Shown here: in pieces, positions 1 to 8,857 of the stretch
Numbering within the stretch: position 1 is the stretch's first letter
Layout: each line of letters starts with the position of its first letter
Origin: Anaerolineaceae bacterium
GTDB lineage: Bacteria; Chloroflexota; Anaerolineae; Anaerolineales; Anaerolineaceae
Length of the DNA stretch: 64,000 bases
Assembly: GCA_002702705.1 (NCBI GenBank)
Contig: PABH01000045.1
Span: forward strand, 62,001-126,000
Reading direction: 5' to 3'
Notes under the pieces: generated by a model
Seen by the model: the letters and a program-made list of their open reading frames with translations, nothing else
What the model was told of the DNA's origin: nothing
The model's database searches: none
Made by a program: the position numbers and the translations under genes

Positions 1-66
1 GGAGCAAGCACTGCTGATGAACAAAATTAATAACACGAGGGTTAAGATCGGTTTTTTAGCGGACAA
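1..66 (-). CDS. Partial lipoprotein, 5' end only (runs off left edge)
   Basis: Only the first 22 codons are in the window. Reading from a TTG at 66-64 the frame gives a short basic N-terminus, a run of Leu/Ile/Val/Phe and a lipobox ending in Ser-Ser-Ala-Cys-Ser, a typical lipoprotein signal peptide. A GGAAAG sequence lies five bases before the TTG. The start overlaps the stop codon of the LysM/M23-like gene upstream (stop at 58-56), which fits translational coupling in one operon. The function is unknown because the mature protein lies outside the window. A chance open frame is possible, but signal peptide, ribosome site and overlap together make a gene likely. Confidence 0.55.
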   Translation of the reverse strand, partial: MSAKKPILTLVLLILFISSACS

Positions 67-1564
67 CGACACTTTCCGGCCGATATCGATCCCAGGCTTC
101 CACATAAATCCCATTTTTCTCCAGATAACCATTATAGTGAACTCCCGAACTGCGCGCCGTATAACCACTTAACGTAAACGGTAATGCACCGCCAGCGGAA
201 ATCCATTCTCCATTATACCTTCTTGCGATGTGTAAATGGGTTCCAGTAGAAATTCCACCCTCACAAGAAGGATGGCCAATTTTTTCACCGGCACGCACAT
301 AGGTACCCGCTTCCACACGATCCCATGAACTGATATGCATATACAAAATCACCCAGCCAGTTTGCTCAAAACCATCTCCGTCCAAATCCTGAATGACAGC
401 ACCATCTCCCACCCTGAGAATTTTTCCATCAGCCACAGCCGTTACCTGTTCACCAGCAGCTGCACAACCCACATTACCGGTCGGGGCAAAATCCAGCGCA
501 GCCCAGGCTGCACCATCTCCCCATGCGGAATGCGGACCACCGGTAAATGACCAGGGTACATTTGCTTCCAATGGCAAAAGGAAAGCAGGCTGCGTTAGGT
601 TTTCCGGGATCAACGGTTCCACCCCAAAATCAAAAGGATAACCATAAAACTGGTTATAGAGAGCAAAAATTCCATCTTCAGAAACAGCCCAGTTCCAATC
701 CTCTTTGCCAAATACAGCCGCGGCCCAATACTGAACCGCCGCCGTACCTGCATTAATGGTGGCTCCCGCCGGAATATAGGTTCCATCTTGCAAAATAAAA
801 TATCCTAAAGCCTCTGCCCGCCACAGGTAATATCCCCAATTTAAGCGATTAGCAATTCCTGATACCACAGAAAACAAACCGTTTTTCCAGGCATCCAGCC
901 TGCCATCTGCATTTTCCATTTCTTCAGTGGGAATGGGGGCATTCAAATCAATCCGTTCTCCACGCAGCCACCCGGTTTGATATTCCAGCAATAGCAGTAG
1001 CAATCGCGGATTAACCGAATAATCTTGTGCAGCCCGTAAAATGACTTCATCAACATACTTCATCTGAGATAAACGCCCGTCAAAATGGGTTAAAAAACCA
1101 GGCAGGTCAAAACCAACACTGGCTGGGCCGTAAACCAATTCCGAATCCGGAATTATTTTAAATGTGGAAGGCTGCAAGGATAAATCCGGTGCAGGAATAT
1201 ATAGCGCCTGCCCAACCGCCAATAAATTGGGATTATTAATTTCATTTGCTGATAACAGTAAATTTAAATCAATTCCATACTGGCGAGCAATTTGGCTCAG
1301 TGAATCATTATATTGGACAACATAGGTTTCCGGTTCCGAGCGTAATGTGGGCATCACGCGGGGTGGATTGGGCGTAGGTGTTAAAATAGGTTGGTCAGGT
1401 GAACGGGTAACAGGCATAAATGGGGTGGAGATCGGCATCGGGGTTCCCGGCAGCATGGGTGTGTTTAACACCAACTGGTACGGTTCCTGATTTTTTGTAC
1501 TGCGTGTACAACCCACCAGAAAAATTACCAATATCATCACGCCCCAAAAAACCCGTTTGACCAT
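56..1564 (-). CDS. LysM and degenerate M23 (LytM-like) lipoprotein
   Basis: 502 residues. The signal peptide ends in a lipobox with Cys19, then a Pro/Thr-rich linker, a LysM domain (about 81-125) expected to bind peptidoglycan, a middle helical region without a recognised fold, and a C-terminal M23/LytM-like domain (about 345-465). The second zinc motif is present (His443-Leu-His445), and so is the Asp of the first motif (Asp358). The first-motif His of HxGxD is replaced by Trp354, so catalysis is doubtful; it may act like EnvC-type activators. The ATG has AGGAG eight bases upstream, and the gene follows the HIT gene by nine bases in the operon headed by inositol-phosphate synthase. Confidence 0.85.
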   Translation of the reverse strand: MVKRVFWGVMILVIFLVGCTRSTKNQEPYQLVLNTPMLPGTPMPISTPFMPVTRSPDQPILTPTPNPPRVMPTLRSEPETYVVQYNDSLSQIARQYGIDLNLLLSANEINNPNLLAVGQALYIPAPDLSLQPSTFKIIPDSELVYGPASVGFDLPGFLTHFDGRLSQMKYVDEVILRAAQDYSVNPRLLLLLLEYQTGWLRGERIDLNAPIPTEEMENADGRLDAWKNGLFSVVSGIANRLNWGYYLWRAEALGYFILQDGTYIPAGATINAGTAAVQYWAAAVFGKEDWNWAVSEDGIFALYNQFYGYPFDFGVEPLIPENLTQPAFLLPLEANVPWSFTGGPHSAWGDGAAWAALDFAPTGNVGCAAAGEQVTAVADGKILRVGDGAVIQDLDGDGFEQTGWVILYMHISSWDRVEAGTYVRAGEKIGHPSCEGGISTGTHLHIARRYNGEWISAGGALPFTLSGYTARSSGVHYNGYLEKNGIYVEAWDRYRPESVVVR

Positions 1565-1573
1565 ATTTCACTC

Positions 1574-1924
1574 CTAACTTACGATGCGTCCCATCAGACG
1601 TCTTCCGCCAATCAGATGAAGATGTAAGTGAAATACCGTTTGCCGTCCATTCTCACCGATATTTGTCATCAAGCGGTAACCATCCTCATCAACACCATGT
1701 TCTTTTGCCAGATCTCTGGCAACAAACAGCATGTGTGCAAGTATCGGGCCATCCGCTTCGGAAATCTCATTCAGAGAATGAATATGTTTGTTGGGAATAA
1801 TCAAAATATGAACCGGAGCAATCGGTTTAATATCCCAAAAGGCTGTCACCATTTCATCCTGATAAACAATATTGGCGGGGTTCTCCCCGGATGAAATTCC
1901 GCAAAATAAACAAGTTTCACTCAT
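1574..1924 (-). CDS. HIT family nucleotide-binding protein
   Basis: 116 residues from the ATG at 1924, which has GAGGAGG about nine bases upstream; an in-frame TTG farther upstream lies inside that ribosome site and was not used. The signature His triad is seen near the C-terminus (HLHLHL), and CxxC near the N-terminus (CLFC) suggests a structural metal, as in many bacterial HIT proteins. The family hydrolyses purine nucleotide phosphoramidates or dinucleoside polyphosphates; the real substrate is unknown. Its start overlaps the end of the polysaccharide deacetylase by eight bases, so the two are probably translationally coupled. Confidence 0.93.
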   Translation of the reverse strand: MSETCLFCGISSGENPANIVYQDEMVTAFWDIKPIAPVHILIIPNKHIHSLNEISEADGPILAHMLFVARDLAKEHGVDEDGYRLMTNIGENGRQTVFHLHLHLIGGRRLMGRIVS

Positions 1925-3122
1925 TAATGAATTCCTCCTCAAAATAATTAATCAGGGGTGGATAATCAGCACAAAACGCGGCATACCAGCGATATTCCTC
2001 TGCCCGGTTTTTTTCGGTAAAATCAGTCATTTTTTTCTGAATAGCAACCGCTTCATCCAGATTAACGGTTGCGGATGTACTCCAATAACGGGGTAAAACC
2101 ATTAAAGGATCATTCATTTTGGCCTCCTGTTCACCCAGTGGAATCCAGTTATAGAACAAGGGACCACGCCCGTAAGCGGTAAAAGCCAGCTGATAACCGG
2201 CTTGATGCACGGCTTCAATCGCTGGAGGGGTAAAATTCCCCCCCGGCCAGATAAAGGCAACCGGTGGTTTGCCAAAATGCTCTGTAATTAAGGGGATCGC
2301 ACCATTCACTTCCGCTTGAATCACTTCCGGTTCGGTGAATTCGGTAAAATAAGTATCCGGTTGGTGCATAAAACCATGTGCCTGCACATCAATCCGTCCG
2401 GTTTTGTACATCCGATCCAGTTCCATCCATTCCCAGGGAGCAGCCGGTCCGGTAATATACGCCAGGGTCACCTCCCAATCGTATTTTTCCAAAACAGGCA
2501 TAAAATTATCTCGCGCCACTCCCGGACGGCGATCATCAATGATCAGGATCATCGATCGCGGCGGGATTTTTTCGTTTCTGTACAAAAATCCAGCCAATTC
2601 CGCACTGGTAATGGTTTCAAAACCCAGTTTTTTGGCGTAATCCATCGTGAACAAAAAATATTCCTCGGTCACGCTCATATTATCAAGCACTTCTTTACCA
2701 GCCTGACGCACGGAGTGATACATAATCGGCACCACCACCGTATCTGGACTACTTTTATCCTCACCCCAACGGTTGGATAAATATTGGCAAGTATCTTCAA
2801 CGTAATGATACGGCTGTACCCCACTATAGAGACGGGTTGAAAATTGATCCAAATCAAACGGCCGGGTGGTCGCCGTTGGTACCGGGGTGAGTGACGGCTG
2901 CGGAGTGGGTACCAGTGTTTCTGTCGCAGTGGGTAAACGCGTTGGTACAACAGCCGTAGCGGTGGGCAAAGCCGGTGGCTCACTTGGAGACGGCTGATTA
3001 AAAGAACTGGGTGCCATCGTACAGGCAACCAGTTCTAAAACGATTAAACTCATCAGCAGTCTTTTTCCAAAAACAACCCAACCAGCTTGTTGTTTTAGAA
3101 AGAAGGTCACTTTTTTCTTCAA
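1917..3122 (-). CDS. Polysaccharide deacetylase (NodB/CE4-like) lipoprotein
   Basis: 401 residues. The lipobox ends at Cys34, followed by a Pro/Thr-rich spacer (about 37-87) and a NodB-like domain from about 128. The first motif is Ile-Ile-Asp196-Asp197 instead of the usual TFDD, and the metal pair HxxxH is His249/His253, so the Asp-His-His metal triad is kept. The family removes N-acetyl groups from surface or wall glycans; here it would act outside the membrane. The start is a TTG one base after the TAA of the inositol-phosphate synthase gene and has only a weak ribosome site; a GTG four codons downstream is an alternative. Confidence 0.85.
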   Translation of the reverse strand: MKKKVTFFLKQQAGWVVFGKRLLMSLIVLELVACTMAPSSFNQPSPSEPPALPTATAVVPTRLPTATETLVPTPQPSLTPVPTATTRPFDLDQFSTRLYSGVQPYHYVEDTCQYLSNRWGEDKSSPDTVVVPIMYHSVRQAGKEVLDNMSVTEEYFLFTMDYAKKLGFETITSAELAGFLYRNEKIPPRSMILIIDDRRPGVARDNFMPVLEKYDWEVTLAYITGPAAPWEWMELDRMYKTGRIDVQAHGFMHQPDTYFTEFTEPEVIQAEVNGAIPLITEHFGKPPVAFIWPGGNFTPPAIEAVHQAGYQLAFTAYGRGPLFYNWIPLGEQEAKMNDPLMVLPRYWSTSATVNLDEAVAIQKKMTDFTEKNRAEEYRWYAAFCADYPPLINYFEEEFINE

Positions 3123-3123
3123 A

Positions 3124-4209
3124 TTACTCGGTCTCTTCTCCGCGGATGAAAGCTTCTGTCATATCACGGGCGATATTGTCTTTAAATTGTTTTGGTGGTG
3201 TCTTCATGAAGTAAGAAGATGGAGCATAGATTGGTCCGGACATACCCCGATCTAAAGCCAGTTTGGCACAACGCACTGCATCAATGATCACACCAGCTGA
3301 ATTGGGGGAATCCCATACTTCCAGTTTGCATTCCAGATTTAACGGCACGTTACCAAATGTGGTCCCTTCCATGCGGATCTGGCACCATTTACGATCTAAC
3401 AGCCACGGAACATAATCACTTGGTCCAACATGAACATCATCAGCAGGCAGGGCATATGGCAGCATACTGGTGACAGCACCCGTTTTTGAAATCTTTTTGG
3501 ATTCCAAACGTTCTCGTTCCAACATGTTTAAGAAATCAGTGTTTCCACCAAAGTTCAATTGGTAAGTACGGTCTAACTGCACACCACGGTCAACAAACAG
3601 ACTGGTTAATACGCGGTGTAAAATGGTGGCACCGACCTGGCTTTTAATATCATCACCAATGATCGGCAAACCACGTTCGCGGAAACGATCAGCCCAGTAA
3701 TCGGAACTGGAAATAAAGACCGGAATCGCATTTACAAAAGCACAACCCGCTTCCAGAATTTGTTCAACATACCATTTGGTTGCCATTTCGGAACCAACCG
3801 GCAAGTAACTGACAACCACATCGGTTTTGGTGTCTTTTAAGATTTGGACGATATTATCGGTTGGTCCTGGTGCTTTTTTCAGAATCTGGCTTAAATATTT
3901 TCCAAGCCCATCATGGGTCATACCGCGGTGAACCTTCACATTTAAATGGGGTACGTCACTAAATTTAAAGGTATTGTTCGGTTCAGCGAAAATCGCTTCG
4001 GATAAATCTTTACCCACTTTGGTATCCACCACATCAAAAGCAGCCGTGAATTCAATATCTCGGATATGGTATCCACCCAGGTTAACGTGCATTAAACCGG
4101 GAACCCGGTCTTCATCTTTTGCATTCCGGTAGAACTCAACCCCTTGAACCAATGACGATGCACAGTTACCTACACCAATAATTGCAACTTTTACTTTCTT
4201 GTCAGCCAT
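3124..4209 (-). CDS. Inositol-3-phosphate synthase
   Basis: 361 residues, the size of prokaryotic (actinobacterial-type) myo-inositol-1-phosphate synthases. The N-terminal Rossmann motif ([12 protein letters not shown]) binds NAD; the central region has the conserved [10 protein letters not shown] stretch and an [11 protein letters not shown] segment typical of the family. It converts glucose-6-phosphate to inositol-3-phosphate, the first step to inositol phospholipids or inositol solutes. It heads a minus-strand operon whose following genes all act at the envelope, so a lipid or glycan role is a reasonable inference. The ATG has AAGGAG nine bases upstream. It is divergent from the histidine kinase gene. 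Confidence 0.95.
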   Translation of the reverse strand: MADKKVKVAIIGVGNCASSLVQGVEFYRNAKDEDRVPGLMHVNLGGYHIRDIEFTAAFDVVDTKVGKDLSEAIFAEPNNTFKFSDVPHLNVKVHRGMTHDGLGKYLSQILKKAPGPTDNIVQILKDTKTDVVVSYLPVGSEMATKWYVEQILEAGCAFVNAIPVFISSSDYWADRFRERGLPIIGDDIKSQVGATILHRVLTSLFVDRGVQLDRTYQLNFGGNTDFLNMLERERLESKKISKTGAVTSMLPYALPADDVHVGPSDYVPWLLDRKWCQIRMEGTTFGNVPLNLECKLEVWDSPNSAGVIIDAVRCAKLALDRGMSGPIYAPSSYFMKTPPKQFKDNIARDMTEAFIRGEETE

Positions 4210-4265
4210 CCTAAAAAGCTCCTTTAATATTTTTTAATAATTGCTGTCTATTCGACGAATCACTG

Positions 4266-4274
4266 TGCTATAAT
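4266..4274 (+). promoter_or_regulatory. Extended -10 promoter of the histidine kinase gene
   Basis: TG-C-TATAAT is an exact extended -10 element about 25 bases before the ATG of the GAF histidine kinase. No good -35 hexamer sits at 16-18 bases, which is normal for extended -10 promoters. Confidence 0.55.
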
Positions 4275-4299
4275 CCAAAGACGACAAGGCTAAAACACA

Positions 4300-5571
4300 A
4301 TGGTAAATCACGAAACAAATTATACCCGCCGATTAGAGTATTTGCTTGAAATTTGTAGAAATCTCAGTGCAAATTTGGATCTTGAGCCTTTATTATACGC
4401 CTTAATCGAAGGTGCATCAGAACTTACTTATAGTGAGAGCAGTTCAATTTTGATCTTTGATTCTGAAGCCAATAATTTGCGATTTGCCGCAGCTCCATTT
4501 TACCAGATGGAAACTTTGAACAATATTGGGGTTCCGGTTGAAAACAGTATCGCCGGATGGGTTTTTAAGAACAAACAACCTGTTATTTTGCATGAAGCGG
4601 ATAAGGATGACCGGTTATTTCGGGTTGCTGACCGCGAAACAGCCATGAAAACCCGTTCGATCGCAGCCGTACCGCTCCAATTCCGGGGGAATACGATTGG
4701 GGTTTTTGAAACGATCAACAAACATGACGATTTAAAATACGACGAAGCCGATATCTTTATCCTGGAAACCCTGGCCTCACAGGCTGCTTTCGCCATTCAA
4801 AACCAGACCATTCTGGAAGAAAAACAGGAAGCCTTCCATAAAGCCATGGAGGTAGACCGTATGAAAAGTGATTTCATTGCCATTGCCTCCCATGAGCTGC
4901 GCACACCGCTCGGTTTAATCCTCGGGCACGGTTCTTTTTTATACGACACCGCCACCGATGAACAAAAACCTGACATTGATATTATTCTCAAAAGTGCCTC
5001 ACGACTTAAACAGATTATTGAAGATTTTTCCGATGTTGAAAAATTGGAATACGGACTGACCCGCTTAAGGCGCGGCGAAGTACATCTCAGCAGCCTGATC
5101 CGGGAAACGAGCAACGCCTTTCGTGATATCGCCCAAGACCACAAAGTCTACCTGGAAATTGAGCTGGCAGATGAAAATATCAAAATAGAAGGGGATACAG
5201 AAAAAATCGCCATTGCCCTCCGTAACCTGATTGAAAACGCCATTATCTTTAATAAACCGGGCGGACGGGTGAATATCAAAGCTGATGTGATTCCCGGATA
5301 CGTCAAAATGTCCATTTCCGATACAGGCATTGGCATCCCTGCCGATGAACAAAAAAAGGTTTTCCAACGGTTTTACCAGGTGGAAAAACACCTCATCCGC
5401 CGCCACAACGGGATGGGTTTGGGTTTGTCAATCGCCCGAGATATGATCCAGATGCATGGGGGGAAAATCAACGTTGACAGCCAGGAAAACTTAGGCAGCA
5501 TTTTCACCATCTTCTTGCCGCAGAATCTAGCCCAAGCCGATGCCGCCCAAAAAGTATTTTTGGTAGAGTAA
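4300..5571 (+). CDS. GAF-domain sensor histidine kinase
   Basis: 423 residues, no membrane segment, so a cytoplasmic kinase. A GAF domain covers about 15-170, a HisKA dimerisation domain about 185-250 with the phospho-acceptor His198 in SHELRTP, and the HATPase domain about 295-410 with the N box (NLIENA), DTGIGIP and GLGLSIARD motifs. No receiver domain and no response regulator gene lie nearby, so the partner is encoded elsewhere. The signal bound by the GAF domain cannot be read from sequence. Transcribed alone, divergent from the inositol-phosphate synthase operon. Confidence 0.93.
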   Translation: MVNHETNYTRRLEYLLEICRNLSANLDLEPLLYALIEGASELTYSESSSILIFDSEANNLRFAAAPFYQMETLNNIGVPVENSIAGWVFKNKQPVILHEADKDDRLFRVADRETAMKTRSIAAVPLQFRGNTIGVFETINKHDDLKYDEADIFILETLASQAAFAIQNQTILEEKQEAFHKAMEVDRMKSDFIAIASHELRTPLGLILGHGSFLYDTATDEQKPDIDIILKSASRLKQIIEDFSDVEKLEYGLTRLRRGEVHLSSLIRETSNAFRDIAQDHKVYLEIELADENIKIEGDTEKIAIALRNLIENAIIFNKPGGRVNIKADVIPGYVKMSISDTGIGIPADEQKKVFQRFYQVEKHLIRRHNGMGLGLSIARDMIQMHGGKINVDSQENLGSIFTIFLPQNLAQADAAQKVFLVE

Positions 5572-5633
5572 TCGTCTGTTGCTTAACAAACGAAGCTGAA
5601 TATCATCCAATCTCATTAAGGTCAGTTTACGAA

Positions 5634-7088
5634 ATGAATAAATTGTTAAACAAAAAAAACCAGATCGTACTTCTCCTTATAATCACTTCCATAATATTAT
5701 TCATTTCCACACTCGTCTTTGCGTATATGGGCAGCTTTTCCCGTTTTTTAGCCGATGATTATTGCACAACAGGAAAATTACTCAAATTGGGTTTTTGGGA
5801 ATCCCAAATATTTTGGTATACGACCTGGACAGGCCGTTATGCTTTTAATTTTTTGATCAACCTGCTCGAGTTGGCTGGCATCCAGATCGTCCCCATCCTG
5901 CCAACAATCTATATCATCCTCTTTTATTTCTCAACCATCTTTTTGTTCCGGGCAGTTTTTAAACAATTTTCCATACAAGCCCCCTTCATTTTTCAAGTTT
6001 TTACTGCCGTGTTTTTTGTTTTTATCACCCTGTTTACCCTGCCAAATATTGGGCAGGATTTATATTGGATGACAGGTGCTGCGACCTATTTTGTTCCCAT
6101 CATTCTCGGATTCTTTTTGTTTGGTTTATTAATCCGAACCACGGATCGATTTTCCGATAAAAATCCGGTGTCTAAACTCCTTTTAGGTCTTGGCATTTTT
6201 GGATTGGCCTGGGTTAACAGTGGTTTTTCCGAAATCGCGTCCGTTCTGCAAATCTTGATTCTAAGCTGGGTCATTTTTTACCAACGCTATCTCCGGTCGC
6301 AAAAACAATTTAAACCATTGTGGATAACTGCTTTAACCGGAACCTTAATCGGCACGTTGATCGTTATCGTCGCCCCGGGAAATGTTATTCGCCAAACCAC
6401 CTATCCGGCACACCTCAATTTATTTCCATTGATTTATAAAACAGGGTTGTTTTCGGTGAAATTTACGATAACCTGGTTTCTAAAGAATTTCCATTTCATC
6501 TGGCCTGCTTTTTTGGTTTTGGTATTTTTCAGTTATGCTTTGAATAAACATTTTTTCCATTTTCCGGACCAAACCATTCATAAAATCAAAATAAATAGTT
6601 TTTTTCTCGTTTTTGGTTTATTGTTTCTTGTGTTTATCAGTTTCCTGCCAACGACTTGGGCTACCACTGTAGAACCATGGAATCGGGTTCTCATCTTTCC
6701 CACCATCTTGTTAATCACACTTTTTTCCACATCGGCAGTTTTGACAGGGTTTATTTTATTTGACGGGTTGGATCAGAATATTAATCATCAGGGGTTTCTT
6801 TCAATCGTCCTCCACGTTTGTTGGCTCTATTTTTTGATTGCTGTCCCCATTTATGAAGCCCGCAAGGTTTATTTATTAAAACCACAAGCCGCCTATTTTG
6901 CCGCACAATGGGATGAACGCCATCTTGATATCTTGAACCAGATTGAACAAAATCAAACCGATATCAAAGTAAAAATGATTGGTTATAATCTAATGGAATT
7001 GGAACATATCCAGGCAGATCCAAATCACCAATTTAATCAATGTGCTGCCGAATTTTATGGCGTGGAACAAATTTCAGCCATTCATTAA
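5634..7088 (+). CDS. DUF6056-type polytopic membrane protein
   Basis: 484 residues with about ten to twelve hydrophobic helices. An early soluble-loop motif, ADDYCTTGKL followed by FWYTTWTGRYAF, and a central WVNSGFSEIA motif match the DUF6056 family, which resembles integral membrane glycosyltransferases of the GT-C type. A role in transferring sugars from lipid carriers is inferred from that resemblance, not shown. It is the first of a tandem pair with the gene at 7172, and the two align end to end. A perfect 11-bp inverted repeat (7078-7104) spans the stop codon and may be a weak terminator. Confidence 0.75.
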   Translation: MNKLLNKKNQIVLLLIITSIILFISTLVFAYMGSFSRFLADDYCTTGKLLKLGFWESQIFWYTTWTGRYAFNFLINLLELAGIQIVPILPTIYIILFYFSTIFLFRAVFKQFSIQAPFIFQVFTAVFFVFITLFTLPNIGQDLYWMTGAATYFVPIILGFFLFGLLIRTTDRFSDKNPVSKLLLGLGIFGLAWVNSGFSEIASVLQILILSWVIFYQRYLRSQKQFKPLWITALTGTLIGTLIVIVAPGNVIRQTTYPAHLNLFPLIYKTGLFSVKFTITWFLKNFHFIWPAFLVLVFFSYALNKHFFHFPDQTIHKIKINSFFLVFGLLFLVFISFLPTTWATTVEPWNRVLIFPTILLITLFSTSAVLTGFILFDGLDQNINHQGFLSIVLHVCWLYFLIAVPIYEARKVYLLKPQAAYFAAQWDERHLDILNQIEQNQTDIKVKMIGYNLMELEHIQADPNHQFNQCAAEFYGVEQISAIH

Positions 7089-7171
7089 CCGTCTTAATGA
7101 ATGGTCGGGGTAAATTTTTGGTTTTTTTCATTTTTCCCGCAGCACATTCATTCTAACAAAAGGATTTTTTT

Positions 7172-8620
7172 ATGCAGAAAAAAGGATTCTTCTCCGGCTC
7201 CCATAATCAAAAAATTATTCTCATCACCATCATGACCCTTTCCTTATTGGCCGCTCTATTTTTCCTGGTCTATCTGGGTTTTTTTTCCCGCTATACAGCC
7301 GATGATTTTTGCACGGCGGGCAAACTGAATCAGTTGGGGTTTTGGCAGGCCCAGTCTTTCTGGTACACCCAATGGAGCGGACGGTATGCCTTTACGTTTA
7401 TCATTTCCCTGTTTGAACAGTTGGGTGCCGGGTTCAGTTTATGGGCTCCCCTGTTTGGTCTTGTCCTTTTCCTGCTCACAGCCTATCTCCTGGTTTACGC
7501 GCTGCTGAAACAAACACACACCAAATCCCCCCGCTTATACGCTCTGTTTTTATCCAGCCTGCTGGTTTTCCTGACCCTGTTCAGCACCCCTGATCTTGGG
7601 CAGGCGCTCTTTTGGATGACGGGTATGGTGACCTACCTGCTGCCGGTTATTTTTATTTTCCGATTATTTTCCATGCTGCTTAATGAGAAAAGTGGCTACG
7701 CGCAAAATAATCATGTCTTATTATTCTTTTATTATTTTCTGATCCTGCTCCTGGCCTGGTTGTCGAGTGGTTTTTCCGAAATCGCCACCACCATGCTGGT
7801 CACCATCCTTACCCTTGGGATTTTTTACAAGCGGTTTATTTCTGCCAAAAAATCTTGGTCGGTACCTTGGATAACCGCCCTGGTTGGTGCGCTGTTCGGA
7901 TTGGGGATGTTGTTTTTTGCCCCCGGTAATGCCGTGCGCCAGGCCAGCGGATTTACAAATCCCGGTTTGATTTCGATTATTTTCATCACCTCCAAATCCA
8001 GCCTGACCTACCTGGTATTATGGCTGATGAAAAACGCCGATTTGATCTGGTCTGCTGGTCTGGTGACCCTGCTGGTAGGCTGGTCTTTCCCCGCTGAAAC
8101 CTTATCCAAACAGGCAAACGTTGAAAAAAAATATGGTTTCCTGGCCCTATCCACTCTGATCGTTTTTGTGGTGTCATTTTTACCCACCAGCTGGGCCTTG
8201 GCGAACAAACCACCTGACCGGGCATTGATTTTTCCAACCGTGCTCCTCACATTAACCCTGGTGTGGGGCTGTTTTTTGGCAGGCCTAAGCCTGCGGAAAA
8301 AGATCAAGATCCAGCCCGGAATCAACAAAACCCTTTTCCTGGCGGGGGCTGCGCTGGTTGTTTATTTTATCCTCTCGGGACCTTTATACCAAGCCTATCT
8401 ACTCTGGGATCAACAACCCGTATACGCTGCCTATGCCCAGGCCTGGGAAGAACGAGAAACCGACATCCGCCAGCAGCTGGCGGCGGGAGAAACCCAACTG
8501 CTCGTCTCTCCCCTGCCGTTGAACCCCTATAGCCTGGAAGAATTAACCGCAGATCCCTCACATTGGGTCAATATCTGCCAGCGGGATTATTACGGTGTGG
8601 AAGAGATACGAATAAAATAA
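7172..8620 (+). CDS. DUF6056-type membrane protein, paralogue of the preceding gene
   Basis: 482 residues, same topology and motifs as its upstream neighbour: TADDFCTAGKL, FWYTQWSGRYAF, WLSSGFSEIA, and a shared C-terminus ending in YYGVEEI. The two genes clearly arose by tandem duplication. The second copy is noticeably richer in G+C, especially near its 3' end, so the copies have either diverged for a long time or one arrived separately. AAAGGA stands seven bases before the ATG. Function is inferred only as GT-C-like membrane chemistry. Confidence 0.75.
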   Translation: MQKKGFFSGSHNQKIILITIMTLSLLAALFFLVYLGFFSRYTADDFCTAGKLNQLGFWQAQSFWYTQWSGRYAFTFIISLFEQLGAGFSLWAPLFGLVLFLLTAYLLVYALLKQTHTKSPRLYALFLSSLLVFLTLFSTPDLGQALFWMTGMVTYLLPVIFIFRLFSMLLNEKSGYAQNNHVLLFFYYFLILLLAWLSSGFSEIATTMLVTILTLGIFYKRFISAKKSWSVPWITALVGALFGLGMLFFAPGNAVRQASGFTNPGLISIIFITSKSSLTYLVLWLMKNADLIWSAGLVTLLVGWSFPAETLSKQANVEKKYGFLALSTLIVFVVSFLPTSWALANKPPDRALIFPTVLLTLTLVWGCFLAGLSLRKKIKIQPGINKTLFLAGAALVVYFILSGPLYQAYLLWDQQPVYAAYAQAWEERETDIRQQLAAGETQLLVSPLPLNPYSLEELTADPSHWVNICQRDYYGVEEIRIK

Positions 8621-8649
8621 AACCACCCAAGATTTTGAACCCCAATTCC

Positions 8650-8677
8650 TTGTCAAATCATCGAATTGGGGTATAAT
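8650..8677 (+). promoter_or_regulatory. Sigma-70-type promoter of tRNA-Pro
   Basis: TTGTCA (8650-8655), a 16-base spacer and a perfect TATAAT (8672-8677), ending 11 bases before the tRNA. A 9-bp inverted repeat, CCCCAATTC at 8640-8648 and GAATTGGGG at 8663-8671, encloses the -35 box. Confidence 0.8.
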
Positions 8678-8688
8678 CCAAAGCGCTT

Positions 8689-8763
8689 CGGGGCGTAGCT
8701 CAGCCCGGCTAGAGCGCTCGGTTCGGGATCGAGAGGCCCGCAGTTCAAATCTGCGCGCCCCGA
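8689..8763 (+). tRNA. tRNA-Pro (anticodon CGG)
   Basis: Full cloverleaf. The acceptor arms CGGGGCG and CGCCCCG pair perfectly; the D stem is GCTC/GAGC; the anticodon stem has one G-U pair around the loop TTCGGGA (anticodon CGG); the T stem is CGCAG/CTGCG with loop TTCAAAT. The discriminator base is A and CCA is not encoded. It is a single-gene unit with its own promoter and terminator. Confidence 0.95.
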
Positions 8764-8771
8764 CAGAAAAA

Positions 8772-8800
8772 AGATTGTCTAACGGCAATCTCTTTTTTTT
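8772..8800 (+). terminator. Intrinsic terminator of tRNA-Pro
   Basis: Stem AGATTG/CAATCT followed by a run of eight T residues, nine bases after the tRNA end. Confidence 0.85.
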
Positions 8801-8857
8801 GTAAAAAGACTAACTGGAATAAAATTTCATCAAACATAGGAAGCGTTATTCACATCG

